Notes under the pieces: model-generated
The model's input: only the letters and a program-made list of their open reading frames with translations
Database searches by the model: none
Told to the model about the DNA's origin: nothing
Position numbers and translations under genes: made by a program
In this document: in pieces, positions 33,906 to 42,378 of the stretch
How the letters are laid out: every line of letters starts with the position of its first letter
How positions within the stretch are numbered: position 1 is the first letter of the stretch
DNA from: Flavobacterium aquariorum
Lineage (GTDB): Bacteria > Bacteroidota > Bacteroidia > Flavobacteriales > Flavobacteriaceae
DNA length: 64,000 nucleotides
Assembly: GCF_003254745.1 (NCBI RefSeq)
Contig: NZ_QKXH01000007.1
Span: 62,001-126,000, forward strand
Reading direction: 5' to 3'

Positions 33906-35642
33906 ATGAGAATTAAAACTAAATTAAATTTAGGAGTTGGATTGTTATTTGTAATGATAATTATCCTGACATTAGTCAGTGCTTTTTATATTTTTTCGAT
34001 AAAAAAAGATACCGAAAATATTCTAAAAGCTAATTATAATACATTGGAATATTCTCGAAATATGTTGCATTCATTGGATGAGATAAATGGTGATGAAGGC
34101 AAGGCAATAGTTATGTTTGAAACTAATCTGAACAAACAAAATAAGAATGTAACTGAAGTTGGAGAAAGAGACGCAACTCGCAATTTGCAAAAAACTTTTG
34201 CTCTTTTGAAAGAAAATAAAAAAAGTGAGGCTTTAAAAAATCAAATTCGTTTGGATATTTTTGAGATAATGAAGCTCAATATGAATGCCATAAAACAAAA
34301 AAGTGATATTGCCAACAGAACAGCCGAAACGGCCAATATGTGGATTGCTATAACAGGTACACTTTGCTTTTTGATAGCTTTTAATCTTTTGGTGAATTTA
34401 CCTAATAATATTGCCAATCCTATCAAAGAGCTTACAGCAAGTATCAAAGAGATTGCCAATAAAAATTATTCAGAACGAGTGCATTTTATGAATCATAATG
34501 AATTTGGCGATTTGGCTAAATCATTCAATACAATGGCACAAAAACTCGAAGAATACCATAATAGTAATCTTTATAAATTATCGTTTGAAAAGAAAAGGCT
34601 GGAAACCCTGATAAACAATATGCATGATCCTATTATTGGTTTGGACAATCAAGGATTGATTTTATTTGTCAATGACGAAGCATTGAAAATTATTGGATTG
34701 AAGTCTGAGGATGTTCTTGGAAAAACAGCAATGAGCTTAGCACTGACAAATGATTTGATGAAATCATTAATTTCGAAAAAACTAGAAATTGGATCTAAAA
34801 CTTCGGGGCAAAAAGAACCTCCGATGAAGATTTTTGCCGATGGAAAGGAAAGCTATTTTGAGAAAGAAAATGTAAATATAACCATTCAGCCCACTGGTGA
34901 ATACCAAACGATTAATATTGGCGATGTAATAATTCTAAGAAACATAACCCCTTTTAAAGAATTGGATTTTGCCAAGACCAATTTTATAGCCACTATTTCC
35001 CACGAATTAAAAACACCAATTTCGGCTATAAAATTCAGTTTGCATTTATTGGAAAGACAGCAAACGGGGATTTTAAATGATGAGCAAAAACATTTGATAG
35101 AAAGTATCAAAGAGGATAGTGAGCGTTTATTGAAAATTACTGGCGAATTATTGGAACTGTCACAAGTAGAAACTGGTAATATTCAATTAAATATAGAAAA
35201 AAGCGATCCTTACCAAATTGTTCATTTTGCTACCGAAGCCATAAAAGTGCAAGCGGAACAAAAACAAATAGAACTGCTTGTTGAAACGGATGCTGGTCTT
35301 CCCATGGTAAAAGCGGATAGCGAAAAAACATCCTGGGTGCTAATTAATTTTTTAACCAATGCTATCCGATATTCTTCTGAAAAAAGTATGATAAAAGTGA
35401 AATTGGAAAGTGATGGTAATCAAATTTTATTTACGGTTGTTGATACGGGAAAGGGGATAGACAAGCGCTATCTATCCAAAGTTTTTGATAAATATTTTCA
35501 AATTCCGGGAAGCCACAAAGCGGGAACCGGATTGGGACTAGCTATATCCAAAGAATTTATTGAAGCTCAAGGAGGTACAATAGGAGTTGAAAGTGAACTG
35601 GGCTTGGGAAGCACTTTTTATTTCAAATTGTTGAGCGCATAA
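33906..35642 (+). CDS. HAMP-PAS sensor histidine kinase inserted between the KdpD halves
   Basis: A 578-residue membrane kinase: helix (about 9-30), extracytoplasmic four-helix-like sensor domain (about 31-144), second helix (145-165), HAMP (170-225), PAS (about 232-350), HisKA with His366 (FIATISHELKTPIS) and HATPase (NFLTNAIRYSS, DTGKGIDKRY, GTGLGLAIS). It starts one base after the KdpD-N stop. The sensor region is nearly duplicated by the orphan gene at 25637-26158. A likely partner is the sigma-54 regulator at 24172, because KdpE has its own kinase downstream; this pairing is inferred. Confidence 0.93.
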   Translation: MRIKTKLNLGVGLLFVMIIILTLVSAFYIFSIKKDTENILKANYNTLEYSRNMLHSLDEINGDEGKAIVMFETNLNKQNKNVTEVGERDATRNLQKTFALLKENKKSEALKNQIRLDIFEIMKLNMNAIKQKSDIANRTAETANMWIAITGTLCFLIAFNLLVNLPNNIANPIKELTASIKEIANKNYSERVHFMNHNEFGDLAKSFNTMAQKLEEYHNSNLYKLSFEKKRLETLINNMHDPIIGLDNQGLILFVNDEALKIIGLKSEDVLGKTAMSLALTNDLMKSLISKKLEIGSKTSGQKEPPMKIFADGKESYFEKENVNITIQPTGEYQTINIGDVIILRNITPFKELDFAKTNFIATISHELKTPISAIKFSLHLLERQQTGILNDEQKHLIESIKEDSERLLKITGELLELSQVETGNIQLNIEKSDPYQIVHFATEAIKVQAEQKQIELLVETDAGLPMVKADSEKTSWVLINFLTNAIRYSSEKSMIKVKLESDGNQILFTVVDTGKGIDKRYLSKVFDKYFQIPGSHKAGTGLGLAISKEFIEAQGGTIGVESELGLGSTFYFKLLSA

Positions 35643-35761
35643 GCTTAAAATGTATGTTTCTGTTTAGTTAAAACCAAATTTATAACAGTTAATAAAGTAA
35701 ATCTTTATAAAATCTTTATACTCTGGTTTATTATATTATAAAATACTTACATCATATCCTT

Positions 35762-35769
35762 TAACTTTG
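35762..35769 (+). promoter_or_regulatory. Candidate -7 box upstream of the KdpD-C/KdpE/Kup genes
   Basis: The octamer taactttg fits the Bacteroidota -7 consensus TAnnTTTG and lies 25 nt before the start at 35795, in a 152-base gap. I see no convincing -33 TTG at the expected spacing, so this is tentative. It suggests a second transcript for the KdpD-C, KdpE and Kup genes. Confidence 0.4.
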
Positions 35770-35794
35770 CCCTCTGAAAATTAACATAAAGGGT

Positions 35795-36907
35795 ATGAGT
35801 AGTATTTTGGATCAAATCAAAATAAAAAACCAATATTTAGTAAGCATACTATCTATCGGTTCTGTAGCTTCATTGTGTTTGTTTACTCGAGATTATTTAG
35901 ACTATAAAATTGTAGGTTATATTTTATTGGTGGTAGTTTCGGTGTTGTCTATGTTTTTGGCTATTTTGCCGTTACTTCTTAGTGCTGTTTTGAGTGCACT
36001 GACATTGAATTTTTTCTTTATTCAACCATACTACACTTTTCACATCAGTGATGCCGAAGATTCATTACTATTGGTGTTATTCTTTATTATTGCACTTGTA
36101 AATGCGGTTTTAACCAATAAAATTAGAAGAGCCGAAAAAATATTACAGGTAAAGGAGGTCAGAGTCAATACCATGAAACTTTACAATGCATTACTTGACT
36201 CCTTATCCCATGAATTGAGAACTCCTATTTCTACAATTATGGGAGCAATAGATACTATTCAAAGTAAATCAGTACATATTTCCGAGGAAAATAAAGAGAA
36301 TTTATATACCGAAATAGAAAAAGCTTCTTTACGATTGAATCACCAAGTAGAAAATTTATTGAATATGTCGCGGTTGGAATCGGGTGTGATTCAGGCCAAA
36401 ATGGATTGGTGTGATCTGGAAGAATTGGTTTATAATGTTTTGGATCATCTAAAGGATGATTTGCAATTTCATAAAGTGGTCGTAAAAACTGATGAAAATT
36501 TACCGCTTTTTAAATTGGATTATGGTTTGATGCAACAGATTATTTTTAATTTGGTTTTTAATGCCGCACAATACACCCCCAAAGGCGCTAAAATTGAAAT
36601 TAAGGTTTCCTATAATGCAGATGTCGATTTTGAATATAATCCCCATAAATTAGCTCCCTGCGTGATTACAATTACCGATGATGGCATTGGATTTCCAGAA
36701 AATGAAATTGATAAAGTTTTTGATAAATTTTACCGATTGCAAAACTCAAAAACGGGGGGGACTGGACTTGGTTTATCTATTGTAAAAGGATTTGTCGAAG
36801 CACAACATGGAAAAGTAATACTTCAGAATAGGGAAGATGGAGGTTCGGTTTTTACACTTAGTTTTCAGACATTAACAATGAATACCAAAGAAATTTCTAA
36901 TGAATAA
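35795..36907 (+). CDS. kdpD: C-terminal half of KdpD (DUF4118 sensor histidine kinase)
   Basis: A 370-residue histidine kinase corresponding to the membrane and catalytic part of KdpD: a DUF4118-type helical membrane region (about 15-108), HisKA with His139 (LDSLSHELRTPIST) and HATPase (FNAAQYTPKGAKIE, TDDGIGFPENEIDKVFDKFYRL, GGTGLGLSIVKG). It lacks the cytoplasmic KdpD and universal-stress domains, encoded separately at 32777-33904. It overlaps the kdpE start by eight bases, so the two products are made together and should form the KdpD-KdpE pair. Confidence 0.95.
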   Translation: MSSILDQIKIKNQYLVSILSIGSVASLCLFTRDYLDYKIVGYILLVVVSVLSMFLAILPLLLSAVLSALTLNFFFIQPYYTFHISDAEDSLLLVLFFIIALVNAVLTNKIRRAEKILQVKEVRVNTMKLYNALLDSLSHELRTPISTIMGAIDTIQSKSVHISEENKENLYTEIEKASLRLNHQVENLLNMSRLESGVIQAKMDWCDLEELVYNVLDHLKDDLQFHKVVVKTDENLPLFKLDYGLMQQIIFNLVFNAAQYTPKGAKIEIKVSYNADVDFEYNPHKLAPCVITITDDGIGFPENEIDKVFDKFYRLQNSKTGGTGLGLSIVKGFVEAQHGKVILQNREDGGSVFTLSFQTLTMNTKEISNE

Positions 36908-37586
36908 GAGTGCTCAAATTTTAGTTATTGATGATGAAAGTCAAATAAGGAAGCTACTGGAAATCACTTTGAATTCAAATGATTATAGAACAATTTTTGC
37001 CGTTGACGCAAAAGAAGGAATGTCTATGGTTGCCAATTATCAACCCGATTTGGTTATACTTGATTTAGGTTTACCAGATGAAGACGGTCAAGAAGTTTTG
37101 AAACGATTACGCGAATGGTATACCAACCCAATTATAATTTTAACGGTAAAAAGTGCCGAAGAAGAAATTGTAAAAGCACTTGATAGTGGAGCCAATGATT
37201 ATTTGACAAAACCGTTTCGTACACAAGAACTATTGGCTAGAATTCGAACCGCTTTACGAAATTTGGCACCTAATGATTCAGAACCAATTATTGAGTTTGG
37301 CACTGTTTCTATGGATTTTACATCTAGGATTGTGAGATTGAATAATGAAATTTTGAAACTTACAACCACTGAATATAACTTGCTTTCTATTTTTGTAAAA
37401 AATGAAGGACGAGTATTGACCCATCAATATTTGCTGAAACAGGTTTGGGGAAACAATTATGCCGACCAAACGCAATACCTTAGGGTTTTTGTGGCACAGC
37501 TTCGAAAAAAAATAGAAGAAGACCCTAACCATCCTAAGTTTATTATCACCGAATCGGGTGTAGGTTACAGATTTAATACCAGTTAA
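36900..37586 (+). CDS. kdpE: KdpE-type response regulator (OmpR family)
   Basis: A 228-residue regulator with a receiver domain (1-120; phospho-acceptor Asp55 in LVILDLGLPDEDG, LTVKSAEEE, KPFRTQELLARI) and an OmpR-type winged helix (130-226, ending FIITESGVGYRF). In other bacteria KdpE, phosphorylated by KdpD, turns on kdp genes when potassium is scarce. The start overlaps the kinase gene by eight bases; kup follows 111 bases later. Confidence 0.95.
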   Translation: MNKSAQILVIDDESQIRKLLEITLNSNDYRTIFAVDAKEGMSMVANYQPDLVILDLGLPDEDGQEVLKRLREWYTNPIIILTVKSAEEEIVKALDSGANDYLTKPFRTQELLARIRTALRNLAPNDSEPIIEFGTVSMDFTSRIVRLNNEILKLTTTEYNLLSIFVKNEGRVLTHQYLLKQVWGNNYADQTQYLRVFVAQLRKKIEEDPNHPKFIITESGVGYRFNTS

Positions 37587-37697
37587 ACCAATTAAATAGT
37601 TGTAAAAAAAAAATGTAATATGGAGTGCACAAGCATATCATATTGAGATTTCTATGCTCTGAAAGAAATGAATTAAAAGAATAAAAAATTAACAAAA

Positions 37698-39239
37698 ATG
37701 AAAAAATCAACGGCTCAAAAAATAACAGCCGCAACACTTTTAGTTGCGCTCGGAATTATTTATGGCGATATAGGAACCAGTCCCTTATATGTTATGAAAG
37801 CCATTATAGGGGAAAGAGAAATATCGAAATTACTAGTTTATGGTGGTATTTCCTGTATATTTTGGACGCTTACTTTTCAAACCACATTCAAATATGTATT
37901 ACTGACACTTTCTGCAGATAATCATGGAGAAGGAGGGGTATTCTCTCTTTATGCATTGGTTAAAAGATTTGGAAAAGGAAAATTAATAATTCCGACCATT
38001 TTGGGAGCTACGACACTTTTAGCGGATGGAATTATTACACCACCTATTTCTGTAACATCGGCTGTTGAAGGATTGGGAGGTATTGTTCCTAATATTCCAA
38101 TTTTGCCAATTGTTATTGTTATTATTTCAGGACTATTCTTTTTTCAACGTTTTGGTACTCAAAAAGTGGGTTTCTTTTTTGGTCCTGCCATGGTTATTTG
38201 GTTCTCCATGCTTTTTGTTTTGGGGTTTACCCAAATCTTGCAACATCCAGCAATCTTGACAGCTTTGAATCCTTTGTATGCTTACGAATTATTGGTTGAA
38301 TATCCACACGGATTTTGGTTGCTGGGAGCCGTTTTCCTTTGTACTACTGGAGCCGAAGCTTTATATTCGGATTTGGGACATTGCGGAAAGGAAAACATTA
38401 GAACTACTTGGGTTTTTGTAAAAATTGCATTAGTTGTTAATTATTTGGGACAAGCCTCTTGGTTAATGAATCAAAGCAATCATTTCTTGGAAGGTAAAAA
38501 TCCGTTTTATGCGATTATGCCGCATTGGTTCATATTATCAGGTGTGATTATTTCGACTTTTGCGGCAATTATTGCTTCACAAGCCTTGATAAGTGGTTCG
38601 TTTACGTTGATAAACGAAGCCGTTTCCCTTAATTTTTGGCCCAGAGTGACTATGAAAAATCCAACCAATTTGAAAGGTCAAATTTATATTCCGTCGGTGA
38701 ATACCATTTTATGGGTTGGATGTATTTTAATGGTTTTGTATTTTAGGACCTCTTCAAATATGGAAGCGGCTTATGGATTTTCGATTACTATTGCCATGTT
38801 AATGACCACGGTTCTTCTTAATTATTATTTGATTTATATTAAAAAATTAAACAGAATTCTTATTGGTGTAATCATAGCTATTTTTGTAGCCATTGAAATA
38901 GCCTTTTTTGTTGCCAATATTATTAAGATCAAGGAACGTTGGATGTTTTTGTTCTTCGAGCTTTTTATATTTATGACAATGTACGTTTGGTTCTTCTCCA
39001 GAAAAATCAATAATAAATTTGTAAAATTCACCAATTTGACTGAGTATACCGCTAAGTTGGAGGAATTGAGCAATGATATTACAATTCCGAAGTATTCTAC
39101 GCATTTAATTTATTTGTCAAAAGCGGACAGGAATTATGAAATTGAAGAGAAAATATTAAATTCAATTTTTTCTAAAAAAACCAAAAAGAGCCGATGTGTA
39201 TTGGTTTTTCCACATCAACAGAACCAATTCTCCTTTTGA
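37698..39239 (+). CDS. kup: Kup/Trk-type potassium uptake protein, N-terminal part of a frameshifted gene
   Basis: A KUP-family K+ transporter, likely a K+/H+ symporter. The 12-helix membrane domain is complete (opening GIIYGDIGTSPLYVMKAI, then EGGVFSLYALVKRF, ADGIITPPISVTSAVEG, TGAEALYSDLGHCG, ASQALISGSFTLINEAVSL). The frame ends after 513 residues with KKTKKSRCVLVFPHQQNQFS, which is a read-through in the wrong frame. Removing one A from the A7 run at 39174-39180 gives SKKPKRADVYWFFHINRTN and continues to 39642, a total of about 647 residues, normal for the family. As written, the cytoplasmic C-terminal domain is detached. Confidence 0.93.
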   Translation: MKKSTAQKITAATLLVALGIIYGDIGTSPLYVMKAIIGEREISKLLVYGGISCIFWTLTFQTTFKYVLLTLSADNHGEGGVFSLYALVKRFGKGKLIIPTILGATTLLADGIITPPISVTSAVEGLGGIVPNIPILPIVIVIISGLFFFQRFGTQKVGFFFGPAMVIWFSMLFVLGFTQILQHPAILTALNPLYAYELLVEYPHGFWLLGAVFLCTTGAEALYSDLGHCGKENIRTTWVFVKIALVVNYLGQASWLMNQSNHFLEGKNPFYAIMPHWFILSGVIISTFAAIIASQALISGSFTLINEAVSLNFWPRVTMKNPTNLKGQIYIPSVNTILWVGCILMVLYFRTSSNMEAAYGFSITIAMLMTTVLLNYYLIYIKKLNRILIGVIIAIFVAIEIAFFVANIIKIKERWMFLFFELFIFMTMYVWFFSRKINNKFVKFTNLTEYTAKLEELSNDITIPKYSTHLIYLSKADRNYEIEEKILNSIFSKKTKKSRCVLVFPHQQNQFSF

Positions 39240-39642
39240 TTTGAATTATGAAGTTATTGAGTTGTTGGACGATAAAGTAATTAAGATTGTCTTGAATATT
39301 GGTTTTAGAATCCAGCCAAAAGTAGAATTGTATTTTAAGCGAATAGTTCAAAATCTTGTTGATAATAAAGAACTGAATTTGCATATCCGTGCTGATGGTT
39401 CAACGAAGTATAACTCAGAACCTGATTTTAAATTTGTAATTATTGAAAAATTCTTGTCTGTTGAAAATGAATTTGCCATAAGAGATGGACTTCTATTGAA
39501 TTCCTATTATATACTAAAAAACATGTCACTATCAGATACCAGAGCTTTTGGACTTGATAAAAGTGACGTGGTTTTAGAAGAAATTCCTATTGTGTACCAA
39601 CCTATTTCTAAATTAGACTTGGACAGGAAAGCGATTAGTTAG
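39181..39642 (+). pseudogene. kup: C-terminal domain of Kup, out of frame
   Basis: This frame begins in sense right after the A7 run and encodes PKRADVYWFFHINRTNSPFD and then the usual KUP cytoplasmic domain (YEVIELLDDKVIKIVLNIGFRIQPKVELYF, and the end DKSDVVLEEIPIVYQPISKL). It would be translated only if a ribosome or polymerase skipped one base at 39174-39180, or if the extra A is a sequencing error. Internal starts (for example ATG at 39196) are not credible for a domain without its membrane part. Confidence 0.8.
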
Positions 39643-39660
39643 CGGATTCCGTTAGTAAGC

Positions 39661-39715
39661 AAAAAAAAGATTTCAGATTAGAAGATTAACCTTCCTGTTC
39701 TGAAATCTTTTTTTT
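39661..39715. terminator. Bidirectional terminator between kup and the serine ammonia-lyase gene
   Basis: A perfect 17-bp inverted repeat (39661-39677 with 39699-39715) whose outer parts are eight A and eight T residues, so it can act as a terminator on both strands for the two convergent genes. Confidence 0.9.
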
Positions 39716-39764
39716 ATTCTTGTGCTTTCTGTATTCTAAAATCTGCCTTCTGTAATCTAAAACC

Positions 39765-41192
39765 TTAACAATCCGCCATATTCACTGCAATTGCGAGTCC
39801 GCCTTCGGAGGTTTCTTTGTATTTGGAATTCATGTCTTTGGCCGTTTGCCACATGGTATCGATTACTTTATCAAGAGATACTTTAGCGTTTTTGGCATCA
39901 GTTTCCAGGGCAAGTTCAGCGGCGTTAATGGCTTTTATAGCTCCCATCGTATTTCTTTCGATGCACGGAATTTGTACCAAACCACCAATAGGATCACAAG
40001 TTAAACCTAAATGGTGCTCCATGGCAATTTCGGCCGCCATTAGGACTTGGTCTGGAGTTCCGCCCATCAATTCACATAAGGCCGCAGCTGCCATAGCACT
40101 TGAAACACCAATCTCGGCTTGACATCCGCCCATTGCTGCAGAAATCGTTGATCCTTTTTTGAAAATGCTGCCTATTTCTCCGGCAACCATTAAGAATTGT
40201 TTGATTTCTTTTTCGCCAGCTTGGTGATTTTCAATAACTAAATAATACATCAAAACAGCAGGAATTACTCCAGCACTACCGTTTGTTGGAGCAGTTACCA
40301 CTCTTCCTAACGCTGCATTTACTTCGTTTACAGCCAATGCAAAACAGCTTACCCATTTTAGAATTTGACGAAATTTCACTTCGGTTTTTCTAATTTCTTC
40401 AAGCCATTCTTGAGGATTGGAATAGTTTGACAATCCGATTAAATTTTGATGCATATCGAAAGCACGTCTTCTTACGTGTAGTCCGCCGGGCAGAATTCCT
40501 TCGGAATGACAGCCAATATACATGCATTCTAACATAGTATGCCAAATGCGCATTAACTGATAATGAATTTCTGCTTCCGGACGCATGGATTTTTCGTTTT
40601 CATAAACGATTTCCGAAATGAGTTTATTTTCTTTTGTGCAATAGGCCAAAAGCTCAGTGGCTTTATCAATCGGGAAAGGAAAAGCACATTTTATGGCTTC
40701 TTTCATGTGGGCATTTTCTCTTTCTTCTTTTACAACAAATCCTCCTCCTATAGAATAAAAGGTAGAACTGTACTCGGTTTCATCATTGAAATGGGCCGTA
40801 AAAGTTAATCCATTGGCATGAAAGGGAAGAAAGTTTTTATTGAAAACAATGTCTTGAAGAAAATAAAAAGGAATATGGATTTGATTTCCTAAATAGATTT
40901 CGTTTTTAGCTTCAATCAATTTGATAATTCCATCAATATCTTGGATAGGGATGTATTCAGGATCCTGACCGCTTAGTCCGAGCATAATGGCTAAATCAGT
41001 CGCATGTCCTTTTCCGGTTAATGATAGAGAACCATATAAATCAACTTTTACTCTAATTACTTCATTGACGTCATATTCACTTCTCAGTTCATTTAGGAAA
41101 CGTTCAGCCGCACGCCAAGGACCAAGGGTATGCGAACTTGATGGTCCAACACCAATTTTCAGCATATCAAAAACTGAGATACATTCTTCCAT
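39765..41192 (-). CDS. sdaA: L-serine ammonia-lyase (iron-sulphur)
   Basis: A 475-residue single-chain L-serine dehydratase, which splits serine to pyruvate and ammonia in the cytoplasm. The N-terminal part (about 1-155) starts with [27 protein letters not shown], and the catalytic part carries [10 protein letters not shown], the three cysteines expected to hold the [4Fe-4S] cluster ([25 protein letters not shown]) and the end [13 protein letters not shown], whose C-terminal cysteine can occupy the cluster in related enzymes. It is unlinked to its neighbours. Confidence 0.96.
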   Translation of the reverse strand: MEECISVFDMLKIGVGPSSSHTLGPWRAAERFLNELRSEYDVNEVIRVKVDLYGSLSLTGKGHATDLAIMLGLSGQDPEYIPIQDIDGIIKLIEAKNEIYLGNQIHIPFYFLQDIVFNKNFLPFHANGLTFTAHFNDETEYSSTFYSIGGGFVVKEERENAHMKEAIKCAFPFPIDKATELLAYCTKENKLISEIVYENEKSMRPEAEIHYQLMRIWHTMLECMYIGCHSEGILPGGLHVRRRAFDMHQNLIGLSNYSNPQEWLEEIRKTEVKFRQILKWVSCFALAVNEVNAALGRVVTAPTNGSAGVIPAVLMYYLVIENHQAGEKEIKQFLMVAGEIGSIFKKGSTISAAMGGCQAEIGVSSAMAAAALCELMGGTPDQVLMAAEIAMEHHLGLTCDPIGGLVQIPCIERNTMGAIKAINAAELALETDAKNAKVSLDKVIDTMWQTAKDMNSKYKETSEGGLAIAVNMADC

Positions 41193-41403
41193 AAAAGTTT
41201 AATTTTTTTGATCAACAAATATAATTATTAATTAAACTATAATAGAAAAATTTATATTCAAAAATGATAATTTGATAATATTAGAACATAATGGCATTGA
41301 TACTTTGATGGATTGTTAAAACGGATAAATATAAATGATGATTTTGCAACTTCTTTTGAAGATGAATTATTCCATATTTATGACCTGGAATAGTTTTAAA
41401 GAA

Positions 41404-41856
41404 TTAAATTCGTGGAACTGCATAATACTCGTGATTGTATTTACCAGCAACGCAAAAAGCGCCACTAATCAATACTAGATTTTTGATAATGTACTGACCT
41501 ACCAAAGTTGGACAGTATGGAAACGAATCAAAACATATTTTGGGCAATATAAAAAGTGGAAAAAAGGTGGCAGCCATATGAAACAGCAAAATTATAATGG
41601 TAATTGGGATTAATTTTTTGAATAAAAAACCCACTCCTATACATACTTCAACAAACCCTAAAGAGGGAATAAAAATTTCTGGTTTAAACCAAAAAACGGT
41701 TTGTTCCACTAGCTCACCAGCAGGGCTCATTCCTATTAACTTTAAAGTGCCAAACCATATATACACAATTGCCAATGCATATCTCATGAAATCGACACTG
41801 TGTTTTTCCATTTTTTTGCTAATTTGAAAATATAAAGAATAGAATGTCTTGCTCAT
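41404..41856 (-). CDS. DUF417-family (DoxX-like) membrane protein
   Basis: A 150-residue inner-membrane protein with four helices (about 28-46, 65-82, 85-105, 120-142), of the DUF417/YkgB group within the DoxX-like superfamily. Characteristic are FMRYALAIVYIWFGTLKL, FIPSLGFVEVCIGVGFLF and SFPYCPTLVGQYIIKNLVLISGAF. Some relatives help keep redox or chlorine-stress balance, but the function here is unknown. It stands alone. Confidence 0.8.
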   Translation of the reverse strand: MSKTFYSLYFQISKKMEKHSVDFMRYALAIVYIWFGTLKLIGMSPAGELVEQTVFWFKPEIFIPSLGFVEVCIGVGFLFKKLIPITIIILLFHMAATFFPLFILPKICFDSFPYCPTLVGQYIIKNLVLISGAFCVAGKYNHEYYAVPRI

Positions 41857-42079
41857 TGATGTGTTTTTTTGGGTTTATTTGCTTTTTGGTAAAACAACGA
41901 TGCGTAAATTAAATTAAAAAAACGGAATAAATGCTATGTTTTTTTGTGATTACTGATGTTTATTTTGTTAAAAAGAGATTAATTTTTTGAATACCAGATA
42001 GTAAAGCTGTATTGCTCATTTCTAATTATTATTGATTTTAAATAATTTGTAAATTGCTCTATAGTTTTTACCGATTTTA

Positions 42080-42110
42080 TTGGTGCGAAAAGATTTAAAA
42101 CTTATATTTG
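42080..42110 (+). promoter_or_regulatory. Candidate Bacteroidota promoter upstream of a small membrane protein
   Basis: TTG at 42080-42082 and TATATTTG at 42103-42110 (consensus TTG-N19-23-TAnnTTTG) with a 20-nt spacer, 28 nt before the start codon at 42138. A TTG inside this element could start a longer frame, but the ATG at 42138 fits better. Confidence 0.6.
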
Positions 42111-42137
42111 TCGCTACATTCAAAAATTCCGGAAAAC

Positions 42138-42305
42138 ATGTTTGAATTTCATCAGTACTTAGGCTTTTTACTTTTCTTAACCATCCTTACAATGGGATTT
42201 TGGTTAATGTTTTTCCTAGTTGGTTTCGTATCCTATTGGGTAGGTGGAGCAACTTGGGAAGCTTACAAAGAAAAGAGAGCAAAACAAAAAGAAGAAGAGG
42301 CATAG
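42138..42305 (+). CDS. 55-residue membrane protein, unknown function
   Basis: A small protein with one or two membrane helices (about 8-25 and 27-38) and a highly charged C-terminus (KEKRAKQKEEEA). I chose the ATG at 42138, downstream of a good promoter match, rather than a TTG at 42108 that lies inside it. A strong terminator follows at 42326. The tidy promoter-gene-terminator arrangement supports it as a real gene. I do not recognise the family. Confidence 0.7.
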   Translation: MFEFHQYLGFLLFLTILTMGFWLMFFLVGFVSYWVGGATWEAYKEKRAKQKEEEA

Positions 42306-42325
42306 TCTTATTTTTACTTTAAAAT

Positions 42326-42357
42326 AAAAAAGGATTCGTTATTACGAATCCTTTTTT
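42326..42357. terminator. Bidirectional terminator
   Basis: A 14-bp perfect stem (aaaaaaggattcgt / acgaatcctttttt, loop tatt) flanked by A and T runs, between the small membrane-protein gene (+) and the TonB-dependent receptor gene (-). Confidence 0.9.
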
Positions 42358-42378
42358 TATTATATCTGGTGTTTGAAA

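Noticed and set aside
39174..39180. Programmed -1 frameshifting at the A7 run in kup
   Set aside because: The downstream frame needs a +1 shift (one base skipped), whereas A-run slippage of the ribosome usually gives -1; no stimulatory structure is evident. Transcriptional slippage remains possible.
39196..39642. Separate 148-codon gene after kup
   Set aside because: It is the KUP C-terminal domain in another frame; joining it to kup needs only one base change in an A7 run.
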